18,746 nt of DNA from Salegentibacter sp. GTDB taxonomy: Bacteria > Bacteroidota > Bacteroidia > Flavobacteriales > Flavobacteriaceae. Both the position numbers and the translations under genes were made by a program. Under the pieces are notes generated by a model. That model did no database searches. It saw nothing but the letters and a program-made list of their open reading frames with translations, and was not told the origin of the DNA. Below are positions 1-7,097 of the stretch, piece by piece; within the stretch, counting starts at the first letter, position 1, and each line of letters starts with the position of its first letter. Where the stretch lies: assembly GCA_024635815.1 (NCBI GenBank), contig JAGXIG010000010.1, positions 1 through 18,746 of the forward strand, in the 5' to 3' direction.

Positions 1-1650
1 GATGAGTACCAGGATACAAACCATTCTCAGTATTTAATTGTAAAGGCTCTTTCAGATAAATTTCAGAATATATGTGTGGTTGGCGATGATGCGCAGAGTA
101 TTTATGCTTTCCGCGGAGCGAATATCAATAATATCCTGAATTTCCAGAAAGATTATGATAATGTGCAAATGTACCGCCTGGAACAAAATTACCGTTCTAC
201 CAAGAATATTGTAAATGCGGCAAACTCCATCATTGAAAAGAATAAAACTAAACTTGAAAAAATAGTTTGGACGGCTAATGACGAAGGACCAAAAATCGTG
301 GTGAACCGCTTGCTAACCGATGGAGAAGAAGGACGATTTGTTGCCGGTTCTATTTTTGAAAATAGAATGCAAAATCAAATGAATAATGGTGATTTTGCTA
401 TTTTATATCGAACCAACGCACAAAGTAGGGCGATGGAAGATGCGCTTAGAAAAAAGGAAATTCCGTATAGAATTTACGGAGGACTTTCATTTTACCAGCG
501 AAAGGAAATTAAAGATGTTCTGTCTTATTTACGATTGTTGATCAACCCCAAAGATGAAGAAGCTTTAAAGCGGGTAATTAATTACCCTGCACGGGGAATT
601 GGGCAAACCACGATGGATAAGTTGAGCATTGCCGGAAATCAATATGGGAAAACCATCTTTGAAATTATTGAGAATATAGATCATCTGGATCTAAAGATCA
701 ATAAGAGTACGCAAACCAAACTGAATAATTTCGTGAATATGGTTAAGAGTTTCACGATTTTAGCTGAAAATGCCGATGCCTTTACCGTCGCCGATACCGT
801 GACCAAAAAAACAGGTTTGGTTCAGGAATTAAAGAAAGATGGTACTCCGGAAGGCATTGCCCGAATTGAAAATATTGAGGAATTACTTAACGGAATCAAA
901 GATTTTGTGGAAGGTCAAAAAGAACTTGCAGATGTTGACGGTTCTTTAGCTGAATTCCTGGAAGACGTTGCCCTTGCTACAGATATGGATAAAGATACCG
1001 GCGATGACGATCGAGTGGCTTTAATGACCATTCACCTGGCAAAAGGACTGGAGTTTCCGTATGTGTATATAGTTGGGCTGGAAGAAGATCTTTTTCCTTC
1101 AGGAATGAGTATGAATACCCGAAGTGAACTGGAAGAAGAACGGCGCTTATTCTATGTGGCGCTTACCCGGGCCGAAAAACAGGCTTACCTAACTTATACA
1201 CAGTCACGGTACCGCTGGGGAAAACTCGTAGATGCAGAGCCGAGTAGGTTTATTGAAGAGGTAGACGAGCAGTACATGAATTATATGATTCCGCAAGATG
1301 ATTATAAATACAAACCACTTATTGATACCGATATTTTTGGTGACGATATTGATAAAAGTAAATTACGACAGAGCAAACCTACAAAAGGAACTCCGCCACC
1401 GGCGCATAAGCCGAGTGAATCGCAGTTAAGAAAACTTCGGAAACTAAAACCTGCCAGCCCCGAGCCGGAGAAAGCCACGAATGCTATAAAACTAGAGGCT
1501 GGAAATGTAGTGGAACATATGCGTTTTGGCAAAGGAAAAGTTTTGGCCATAGACGGTATAGGCCAGGATAAAAAGGCGGAAATTGATTTTGAAAATGGGG
1601 GAATTAAAAAGCTGTTGCTAAGGTTCGCAAAGCTGAAATTGATCTCTTAA
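1..1650 (+). CDS. uvrD: UvrD/PcrA-type superfamily 1A DNA helicase, 5'-truncated by window edge
   Basis: This is an ATP-dependent 3'-5' DNA helicase of the UvrD/PcrA/Rep family, acting in excision repair, replication restart and removal of stalled RNA polymerase. The reading frame is open from base 1, so 549 C-terminal residues are present; the Walker A half lies off the left edge (family length is about 720-780). Numbering from base 1, the sequence begins in the Walker B motif DEYQDT (1-6). Then come GDDAQSIYAFRGA (motif III region, about 27-39), QNYRST (62-67, motif IV), TIHLAKGLEF (343-352, motif V) and LFYVALTRA (383-391, motif VI, with the arginine finger). After a basic linker, the last 50 residues form the Tudor-like C-terminal domain that in PcrA/UvrD contacts RNA polymerase. 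The GTG at 76 is internal, not a start. A strong terminator follows the stop. Confidence 0.96.
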   Translation, partial: DEYQDTNHSQYLIVKALSDKFQNICVVGDDAQSIYAFRGANINNILNFQKDYDNVQMYRLEQNYRSTKNIVNAANSIIEKNKTKLEKIVWTANDEGPKIVVNRLLTDGEEGRFVAGSIFENRMQNQMNNGDFAILYRTNAQSRAMEDALRKKEIPYRIYGGLSFYQRKEIKDVLSYLRLLINPKDEEALKRVINYPARGIGQTTMDKLSIAGNQYGKTIFEIIENIDHLDLKINKSTQTKLNNFVNMVKSFTILAENADAFTVADTVTKKTGLVQELKKDGTPEGIARIENIEELLNGIKDFVEGQKELADVDGSLAEFLEDVALATDMDKDTGDDDRVALMTIHLAKGLEFPYVYIVGLEEDLFPSGMSMNTRSELEEERRLFYVALTRAEKQAYLTYTQSRYRWGKLVDAEPSRFIEEVDEQYMNYMIPQDDYKYKPLIDTDIFGDDIDKSKLRQSKPTKGTPPPAHKPSESQLRKLRKLKPASPEPEKATNAIKLEAGNVVEHMRFGKGKVLAIDGIGQDKKAEIDFENGGIKKLLLRFAKLKLIS

Positions 1651-1673
1651 TACTCGTTAAACTTCTGTTATAT

Positions 1674-1700
1674 AAAGCCGCGTCAAGCGGCTTTCTTTTT
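1674..1700 (+). terminator. Intrinsic terminator after uvrD
   Basis: A perfect 8-bp stem AAAGCCGC / GCGGCTTT (1674-1681 and 1687-1694) with a 5-base loop is followed by CTTTTT. It lies 23 bases after the helicase stop codon and separates that gene from the DUF2945 gene. Confidence 0.9.
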
Positions 1701-1719
1701 ACCTTCAAAATAAAAAAGT

Positions 1720-1932
1720 ATGATTAAAGAGAGAAGTAATGTCAGTTGGGAATGGGGAAATGGAGAGGCTAAGGGTAAAGTGGTTAAAACCTATGCTCAA
1801 GAAGTCACAAAAACCATAGATGGAAGCGAAATTACCCGAAAAGGAGAAAAAGGCAATAAAGCACTTTTTATAGAACAGGAAGATGGGAATAAAGTGCTAA
1901 AGCTGGAAAGTGAAGTTTCTAAATCAGATTAA
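1720..1932 (+). CDS. DUF2945 / HVA1-family small Tudor-like protein
   Basis: A 70-residue protein matching the DUF2945 family (hypervirulence-associated protein, Tudor-like fold). The recognisable pattern is VSWEWGNGEAKGKVV near the N-terminus (about 8-22), a central EITRKGEKGNKAL (about 38-50), and the closing IEQEDGNKVLKLESEV (about 52-67). It has no signal peptide or membrane segment, so it is probably cytoplasmic. The family's molecular role is not established; a small beta-barrel that binds a partner is the usual reading of the fold. It sits 20 bases after the helicase terminator and 64 bases before the YciO-type gene, with no obvious terminator in between, so the two may be co-transcribed. 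The start follows an A-rich leader with no Shine-Dalgarno sequence, as is normal in this phylum. Confidence 0.85.
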   Translation: MIKERSNVSWEWGNGEAKGKVVKTYAQEVTKTIDGSEITRKGEKGNKALFIEQEDGNKVLKLESEVSKSD

Positions 1933-1996
1933 TTAGACCGTTTAAAAAATATCTGCTTGAAAATTTGTAAATTCTCGATTACTAAAATTTATAACT

Positions 1997-2617
1997 ATGG
2001 CTGAATTACTTAAAATTTACGACGAAAACCCAAGTCAGAAACATATTAATAAAGTAGTTGAAGTTCTGAGGAACGGCGGGCTAATTATTTATCCTACCGA
2101 TACTGTTTATGGTCTCGGCTGCGACATCACCAATACTTCAGCATTAGAAAGGATCGCTCAAATAAAGGGTGTGAAACTGGAAAAAGCCAATTTCTCCTTT
2201 ATTTGCGAAGATTTAAGCAATCTTTCAGATTACGTAAAACAAATAGATTCCGCAACTTTCAAAATCCTTAAAAGAAACCTTCCGGGGCCTTATACTTTTA
2301 TTTTACCTGGAAATAGTAACCTCCCAAATGTTTTTAAAAAGAAGAAAACAGTAGGGATTAGAGTGCCCGATAACGCTATATGCAAAAGCATTGTCGCTAC
2401 TTTAGGAAATCCAATTGTTTCCACATCTATTTACGATGAAGATGAGGTTATAGAATATACTACAGATCCTGAATTAATTAAAGAAAAATGGGATCATCTG
2501 GTAGACCTCGTTATAGACGGGGGATATGGAGACAATATTCCATCTACCGTTATAGATCTCACCACTTCTGAACCCGAAGTAATAAGAGAAGGAAAAGGAA
2601 GTATCGAAATCATGTAG
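1997..2617 (+). CDS. YrdC-domain protein of the YciO subgroup (annotated family: L-threonylcarbamoyladenylate synthase)
   Basis: A 206-residue single YrdC-domain protein. It has the family signature PTDTVYGLG (33-41), the LKRNLPGPYTFIL segment (about 91-103), GIRVPDN (about 116-122) and a closing IREGKGSIEIM. From memory its length and N-terminal NPSQKHINKVVEVLR pattern match E. coli YciO closely, better than YrdC or Sua5. Sua5/YrdC enzymes make threonylcarbamoyl-AMP from threonine, bicarbonate and ATP for tRNA t6A37. The Lys-x-Arg pair expected there reads K57-G-V59 here, and the Ser-x-Asn reads S144-I-Y146, so two of the four conserved tetrad residues are missing. The fold call is secure; true TC-AMP synthase activity is doubtful. 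Cytoplasmic. A terminator follows. Confidence 0.88.
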   Translation: MAELLKIYDENPSQKHINKVVEVLRNGGLIIYPTDTVYGLGCDITNTSALERIAQIKGVKLEKANFSFICEDLSNLSDYVKQIDSATFKILKRNLPGPYTFILPGNSNLPNVFKKKKTVGIRVPDNAICKSIVATLGNPIVSTSIYDEDEVIEYTTDPELIKEKWDHLVDLVIDGGYGDNIPSTVIDLTTSEPEVIREGKGSIEIM

Positions 2618-2648
2618 TTTTTTAAATAAAATTTTTGATAACACGTTA

Positions 2649-2679
2649 AAAGCCTGCTAAATGCAGGCTTTACTTTTTT
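2649..2679 (+). terminator. Intrinsic terminator after the YciO-type gene
   Basis: A perfect 9-bp stem AAAGCCTGC / GCAGGCTTT (2649-2657 and 2663-2671) with a 5-base TAAAT loop is followed by AC and six T. It lies 31 bases past the stop and isolates the following hydrolase gene as its own transcription unit. Confidence 0.9.
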
Positions 2680-2718
2680 ATAGAGAGTTGTAGTTGCTAT
2701 CTTAATAAAAAATACGCA

Positions 2719-3555
2719 ATGAATTATATAGAAACTAAAAACGAAGAAAACGGCAATAAAATAAAAGTAGCCTACGAAGATTATGGAGAGGGGCAACCAG
2801 TGATTCTTATTCACGGCTGGCCTCTAAGTCATAGAATGTGGGAATACCAGGTAGAGAAAATTGTAGATGCAGGATTTAGATGTATTAGCTACGACCGCCG
2901 TGGATTTGGTGATAGCGATAAGCCGTGGAAAGGATACGGTTATGATACTTTGGCTTCAGATTTAAATGACGTTATTACTGCATTAGGGCTTTCTGATGTT
3001 ATATTAGTCGGGTTCTCTATGGGTGGAGGAGAAGTAGCCCGTTTTATTGGTAAATATGGAACTGCAAATATTCAAAAAGCAGCATTGATTTCAGCTGTAC
3101 CACCGTATATGCTAAAAACAGATGATAATCCTGATGGACTCGATAAAGAAGTTTTTGAAGGTTTCAAAGAGGAATTAAGAAAGGACCGCGCAGGATTTTT
3201 AGCCGGTTTTGGCGATAAATTTTACAATTTTGAGAAGAATAAAGATCGTATAAGTGAAGAGCAGAAACACTATGACTGGAGTATTGCCTGTCGAGCTTCA
3301 GCAAAAGCGACTTTAGATTGTATAGATTCTTTCGGTTTAACCGATTTTAGGGAAGACTTAAAAGAGTTTGATGTGTCTACATTAATTGTTCATGGAGATG
3401 ACGATCAGATCGTTCCAATTGAACTTGCCGGAAAGAAAAGCAAGGATCTTATTAAGAACAATACTTTTGAAATAATTGAAGGTGCGCCACACGGATTGGT
3501 AATGACGCATAAGAAGGAATTTAATGAGATTTTACTGCATTTCCTGAAATCTTAA
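2719..3555 (+). CDS. Alpha/beta hydrolase, non-haem chloroperoxidase / aryl esterase type
   Basis: A 278-residue cytoplasmic alpha/beta hydrolase. It has an oxyanion-hole segment ILIHGWPLS (29-37), the strand-turn SYDRRGFGDSDKP (57-69), the nucleophile elbow GFSMGGGE with Ser100, a catalytic aspartate in HGDDDQIVP (Asp229) and a catalytic histidine in GAPHGL (His258). The motifs, length and Ser-Asp-His spacing match cofactor-free haloperoxidases and the P. fluorescens aryl esterase, which hydrolyse esters and make peracids from carboxylic acids and peroxide as a side activity. The physiological substrate cannot be read from sequence. No signal peptide is seen. It is flanked by terminators on both sides, so it appears to be a single-gene unit; I found no clear TAnnTTTG box in the 39 bases before it. 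Confidence 0.92.
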   Translation: MNYIETKNEENGNKIKVAYEDYGEGQPVILIHGWPLSHRMWEYQVEKIVDAGFRCISYDRRGFGDSDKPWKGYGYDTLASDLNDVITALGLSDVILVGFSMGGGEVARFIGKYGTANIQKAALISAVPPYMLKTDDNPDGLDKEVFEGFKEELRKDRAGFLAGFGDKFYNFEKNKDRISEEQKHYDWSIACRASAKATLDCIDSFGLTDFREDLKEFDVSTLIVHGDDDQIVPIELAGKKSKDLIKNNTFEIIEGAPHGLVMTHKKEFNEILLHFLKS

Positions 3556-3578
3556 TTTCCAGATTGTTTAAAAAACAG

Positions 3579-3606
3579 AAAAACCCCGCTTTTGCGGGGC
3601 TTTTTT
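3579..3606. terminator. Bidirectional intrinsic terminator between convergent genes
   Basis: A stem CCCCGC / GCGGGG (3584-3589 and 3594-3599) with a TTTT loop is flanked by five A on the left and C plus six T on the right. It reads as a terminator on the plus strand for the hydrolase and on the minus strand for the OmpA gene, whose stop codon is 26 bases away. Confidence 0.9.
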
Positions 3607-3631
3607 ATAATAAGCTAGAAACTATATCGGC

Positions 3632-4465
3632 TTAGTCAGCAGACTTCATTCCTTCTTCTATCATTCCGTAGAACTGGTCTAATTTTGGAAGAACTACAAT
3701 TCTTGTTCTTCTGTTTTTAGAACGACCTTCAGCAGTTTCGTTAGATGCTACAGGAACATAGTAACTTCTACCTGCGGCAGTCATTCTAGCTGGCTCAACA
3801 CCAAACTCGTCCTGAAGGATTCTAACTACAGAAGTAGCCCTTTTTACACTAAGATCCCAGTTATCTTCAAACATAGAAGTTTTAATGGCTTTATCATCAG
3901 TATGTCCTTCAACCATAAATTCGATGTCTGGCTTGTTTTTAACTACAGTAGCAACTTTACCAAGTACTTCTTTAGCACGATCGGTTACATTATATCTTCC
4001 ACTGTCAAATAAAAGTTTATCTGAGATAGAAACGTAAACCACACCTTTTTCAACATTAATTTCAATGTCTTCGTCAGCCATATTACCTAAAGCGCCTTTT
4101 AAACTTGTAACAAGAGCTAAAGTTACCGAGTCTTTTTTGGTAATTGCATCACGCATAGATTTGATGGCCAAATCTTTTTCTTTAATGCTCTCAAGTGAAC
4201 GTTCAAGGTTTTCGGCTTCTTTCTTAGAAAGTGTAGCAAGGTCACCTACGTTGTTAAGCAATGCCGCATTGGTATTGTTAAGCCTTGTTATTTGTTGATT
4301 AAGGTTTTGTTTGTCCTCTAAACACGCATTTAATTTAATAGTAGCAGTGTTTAATTCATCCTGAGTTTGTTGTTGTTTTTCTTCAAGTTCAGCATATTTT
4401 TTATTAGATACGCAAGAGGAAAACAAAAGTACGGCGGTTGCCGATAAAAGCATAATTCGTTTCAT
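3632..4465 (-). CDS. OmpA-family outer-membrane lipoprotein with N-terminal coiled coil
   Basis: A 277-residue envelope protein that probably ties the outer membrane to peptidoglycan. Residues 1-18 (MKRIMLLSATAVLLFSSC) are a lipoprotein signal ending at Cys18, with Phe rather than Leu at -3. Residues about 22-110 are rich in Glu, Lys, Gln and Asn and look like a long coiled coil. From about 135 to 260 lies an OmpA C-terminal domain: LLFDSGRYNV, then EGHTDD with Asp190, LSVKRA with Arg209 (the pair that holds diaminopimelate in OmpA proteins) and the NRRTRIVV end. The frame continues upstream to an ATG at 4510, but I chose 4465. It gives a proper signal peptide, and the best promoter box (4499-4506) lies between the two starts. 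A shared terminator lies downstream. Confidence 0.92.
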   Translation of the reverse strand: MKRIMLLSATAVLLFSSCVSNKKYAELEEKQQQTQDELNTATIKLNACLEDKQNLNQQITRLNNTNAALLNNVGDLATLSKKEAENLERSLESIKEKDLAIKSMRDAITKKDSVTLALVTSLKGALGNMADEDIEINVEKGVVYVSISDKLLFDSGRYNVTDRAKEVLGKVATVVKNKPDIEFMVEGHTDDKAIKTSMFEDNWDLSVKRATSVVRILQDEFGVEPARMTAAGRSYYVPVASNETAEGRSKNRRTRIVVLPKLDQFYGMIEEGMKSAD

Positions 4466-4498
4466 AATCTTGTAATTGTTATTAATGTTAGATTTTTT

Positions 4499-4506
4499 CA
4501 AAAGTA
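4499..4506 (-). promoter_or_regulatory. Likely -7 promoter box (TACTTTTG) for the OmpA lipoprotein gene
   Basis: On the minus strand the octamer TACTTTTG fits the Bacteroidota -7 consensus TAnnTTTG exactly. The expected transcription start is near 4492, giving a leader of roughly 27 bases to the ATG at 4465. The -33 region is only T-rich, without a clear TTG, so this rests on the -7 box and position. Confidence 0.5.
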
Positions 4507-4557
4507 TCAAAAAAATGTAAAGCGGAAAAGAAGCTATACCATTAGTTCATTACCTTT

Positions 4558-5553
4558 TTATTTTAATTTCGAAAATTCTTTTCTGTTTAAACAAAAATAA
4601 GACCAAATAATAGATTTTATCTGGAAATATTCAGAGTTTTTTGGTGTTCCTTTTCGCTTTAAATAAATTTTTTTGAAGTTACGGTAAAATGTATTATGCG
4701 CCTGAAGAATAGCGTAGAAATGTGAAAATTTTCCTGCAGCTAAAAACTTAATTCCGGCGATGCCGTCTAAAATCATTCTTAAAAATAAAATGCTGTAAAC
4801 ATTCTGCGCCGGCACATTTTTTAAAAGCATATATAAACTGTTTCTAAAGTTGAAAAATGTCTTCCTGGGGTTCATACTATCCAGGGTGGCCCCGCCTACG
4901 TGGTAGACTATTGATGCTCCACAAGATTTAATCTGGTAGCCCAGGTTATGTATTCTCCAGCATAAATCTATTTCTTCCTGGTGGGCAAAGAAATCTTCAT
5001 CCAATGCACCGGCTTCCCAGTAAACGCTTTTTCTTATAACCATACAGGCACCGCTAGCCCAAAAAATAGGCACATCATCGTTATACTGGCCGTGATCTTC
5101 TTCTAAAGTTTCAAAAATTCTCCCCCGGCAAAAAGGATATCCATATTTGTCTATATATCCACCGGCAGCACCAGCGTATTCAAAATGATCTTTTTTCCTG
5201 AAATCCAGAATTTTTGGTTGCACAGCAGCTGTTTTAGGCTCATTCCCAAAAATTTCAAGGATGGGCTTTAACCAGTTTTCGGTAACTTCTACATCGCTGT
5301 TTAGCAGCACAAAAATATCTTCGGTCAAGCCAGAAAGGGCATCATTATAACCTTTAGCGAAACCGCCGTTTTCTTTATTCTGAATAATTTTTACCTGCTG
5401 AAAATTTTCATTTACAAAAGCTACTGAATCATCGGTTGAAGCATTATCGGCCACATAAATATTGGCTCCTTCAGAAAAACTAATTACCGAAGGCAAAAAC
5501 TGCTGAAGCAAGTCGCGGCCATTCCAGTTTAAAATTACTACTGCGGTCGTCAT
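4558..5553 (-). CDS. Family 2 glycosyltransferase, rhamnosyltransferase (WbbL-like) type
   Basis: A 331-residue GT-A fold glycosyltransferase that probably adds a sugar from a nucleotide donor to a cell-surface polysaccharide or lipid carrier. It opens with VVILNWNG (5-12), then VADNASTDDS (34-43) for nucleotide binding, NKENGGFAKGYN (59-70), a metal-binding DxD-like NSDVEV (85-90), and the catalytic-base region HQEEIDLCWR (191-200). The C-terminal 100 residues are basic and amphipathic, suggesting membrane association, with a weak hydrophobic stretch around 255-270. The WbbL-like layout suggests dTDP-rhamnose as donor, but acceptor and sugar cannot be assigned. The start codon overlaps the stop of the upstream HsdR_N-like gene by 4 bases (ATGA), so the two are translationally coupled. 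No polysaccharide cluster surrounds it. Confidence 0.9.
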   Translation of the reverse strand: MTTAVVILNWNGRDLLQQFLPSVISFSEGANIYVADNASTDDSVAFVNENFQQVKIIQNKENGGFAKGYNDALSGLTEDIFVLLNSDVEVTENWLKPILEIFGNEPKTAAVQPKILDFRKKDHFEYAGAAGGYIDKYGYPFCRGRIFETLEEDHGQYNDDVPIFWASGACMVIRKSVYWEAGALDEDFFAHQEEIDLCWRIHNLGYQIKSCGASIVYHVGGATLDSMNPRKTFFNFRNSLYMLLKNVPAQNVYSILFLRMILDGIAGIKFLAAGKFSHFYAILQAHNTFYRNFKKIYLKRKGTPKNSEYFQIKSIIWSYFCLNRKEFSKLK

Positions 5554-6017
5554 GAGTTTTCAGAAGTTTTAGAAGAAACATAATCTGGAATTTCAGTTAG
5601 AAAATCATATTTCTCCTGTTCATAGTCCATTTTGCAGTAATAATGTTGTAAGCCATTGGTGAGCATTAAAAAATCGGCTTTTAGGCTGAGGTTATATCTT
5701 GCGATCTGGTCAAAAACATCCTGGGTGATCTTTATATGCGGTGCTTTACACTCTACCACCACTTTTATTTTTCCGTTAGGATAGAAAACCACGGCATCAT
5801 AGCGTTTGGTTAGTTTTCCTAGTTTGAGTTGCTTTTCAACGTTAATATGGTTTTTGGGATAATTCTTATCTAAAGTAAGAAATTTAACCACGTGTTGTCT
5901 AACCCATTCTTCAGGGGTTAGGACCACAAACTTTTTCCGGAGATCATCAAAAACGGCTATTTTATTTTCACTATTTTTGAACCGAAAATTATACTTTGGA
6001 AAATTTAGCGCTAACAT
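5550..6017 (-). CDS. Orphan PD-(D/E)XK nuclease-like protein (HsdR N-terminal domain family)
   Basis: A 155-residue stand-alone domain like the N-terminal nuclease domain of type I restriction subunit HsdR. I see LTPEEWVRQHVV (33-44), EKQL (61-64), KRYDAVVF with Asp74, VVVECKA with Glu89 and Lys91, and QIARY (104-108), the QxxxY motif of HsdR/RecB nucleases. The catalytic D...ExK set is intact, so it may be an active nuclease, but there is no helicase, methylase or specificity gene nearby and the protein is too short for a restriction enzyme. The frame extends to an ATG at 6053; I prefer 6017 because homologues, as I recall them, begin just before the LNFPKYNFRFK segment. It overlaps the glycosyltransferase start by 4 bases and is divergent from holA. 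Its role is unknown. Confidence 0.82.
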   Translation of the reverse strand: MLALNFPKYNFRFKNSENKIAVFDDLRKKFVVLTPEEWVRQHVVKFLTLDKNYPKNHINVEKQLKLGKLTKRYDAVVFYPNGKIKVVVECKAPHIKITQDVFDQIARYNLSLKADFLMLTNGLQHYYCKMDYEQEKYDFLTEIPDYVSSKTSENS

Positions 6018-6021
6018 AGGC

Positions 6022-6029
6022 CAAAAGTA
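6022..6029 (-). promoter_or_regulatory. Possible -7 box (TACTTTTG) before the HsdR_N-like gene
   Basis: On the minus strand this is the same TACTTTTG octamer as before the OmpA gene and fits TAnnTTTG. It ends only four bases before the chosen ATG, so it would imply a leaderless or nearly leaderless transcript. A TTG lies 21 bases upstream, slightly far for a -33 element. Tentative. Confidence 0.25.
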
Positions 6030-6088
6030 AAAAACAAAACCACAGCGCGGCAAGCTTCGGTTTAAATTTAAAAAAATCCTTCAGGTTA

Positions 6089-7093
6089 ATGGAAGAAGCA
6101 AAAGAGATTGTGAATAATATTCAAAAAGGCAGTGTTTCGCCACTTTACTTTTTAATGGGCGAGGAACCTTATTATATAGACAGAATCTCAGATTTTATAG
6201 CGCAAAATTTACTGGCGGAAGAAGAAAAAGGCTTCAACCAAATTATAATGTATGGCCGCGATACCAGCGTAGACGAAATTATTAGTAATGCCAAGCGCTA
6301 CCCAATGATGGCCGAACGCCAGGTAATTATTGTAAAGGAAGCCCAGGATCTTTCCCGCACTATTGAAAACCTGGTAGCGTATGCAGAAAATCCGCAGCCT
6401 ACCACAACTTTGGTTTTTTGCTACAAATACAAAAGTCTTGATAAACGGAAAAAACTTTCTAAAGTCCTGAAGAAAAACGGGATATTGTTTGAAAGTAAAC
6501 GCCTTTACGAAAACCAGGTTGCCGACTGGATTATGAAAACCCTAAAGGCCAGGAATTATACAATCTCCCCTAAAGCAGCGCAAATGCTGGTAGAATTTTT
6601 AGGAATAGATCTTGGTAAAATTGATAATGAATTAAATAAACTTCAGCTCATAACTCCGGAAGGAACTCAAATTACTCCCGAGCTTATTGAGCAAAATATA
6701 GGGATAAGCAAAGATTTCAATAATTTTGAATTAAGAAAAGCCATAGGAATGCGGGACTCTTTAAAGGCTCATCGCATTGTAAATTATTTCGCGCAAAATC
6801 CGAAAGATAATCCAATGGTGGTTACCATTTCGCTTTTGTTTTCTTATTTCTCACAAATAATGCAATATCACGGCCTGCCAGATAAATCTAAAGCCAACGT
6901 AGCCAAACAGCTTAAAGTGCATCCTTACTTTGTAGGCGATTATATCGCTGCTGCTAAGAATTACCCGATGAAAAAAGTGAGTCAGGTTATCGGCCTCCTT
7001 CACGAAAGCGATGTAAAAGGAAAAGGTGTGGGCGCGGTGAATGTTTCCCACGGCGATTTACTCAAAGAACTAATGGTAAAGATTTTAAACTAA
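6089..7093 (+). CDS. holA: DNA polymerase III delta subunit (clamp loader)
   Basis: A 334-residue HolA protein, the delta wrench of the clamp loader that opens the beta sliding clamp. The N-terminal part has SPLYFLMGEEPYYIDRI (about 17-33), the place where an active AAA+ protein would have its P-loop; delta naturally lacks a working one. KRYPMMAERQVIIVKEAQDL (about 70-89) is the typical sensor-side strand and the region that contacts the clamp. The middle LVEFLGIDLGKIDNELNKLQL (about 167-187) and the C-terminal helical collar with KVHPYFVGDYI (about 274-284) also fit. Length is normal. It is divergent from the HsdR_N-like gene (71 bases between starts) and only 4 bases precede menA, so holA probably heads the operon that runs through the men genes. 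Confidence 0.94.
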   Translation: MEEAKEIVNNIQKGSVSPLYFLMGEEPYYIDRISDFIAQNLLAEEEKGFNQIIMYGRDTSVDEIISNAKRYPMMAERQVIIVKEAQDLSRTIENLVAYAENPQPTTTLVFCYKYKSLDKRKKLSKVLKKNGILFESKRLYENQVADWIMKTLKARNYTISPKAAQMLVEFLGIDLGKIDNELNKLQLITPEGTQITPELIEQNIGISKDFNNFELRKAIGMRDSLKAHRIVNYFAQNPKDNPMVVTISLLFSYFSQIMQYHGLPDKSKANVAKQLKVHPYFVGDYIAAAKNYPMKKVSQVIGLLHESDVKGKGVGAVNVSHGDLLKELMVKILN

Positions 7094-7097
7094 AAGC

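Noticed and set aside
2494..2814. A 106-codon minus-strand frame spanning the end of the YciO-type gene
   Set aside because: It crosses a strong intrinsic terminator and overlaps two good genes antisense; there is no family pattern.
4065..4298. A 77-codon plus-strand frame
   Set aside because: It is antisense to the coiled-coil part of the OmpA gene; its Ser/Leu-rich translation mirrors that region.
5550..6017. Type I restriction-modification system
   Set aside because: Only the nuclease-like N-terminal domain family is present; there is no helicase part, HsdM or HsdS anywhere in the window.
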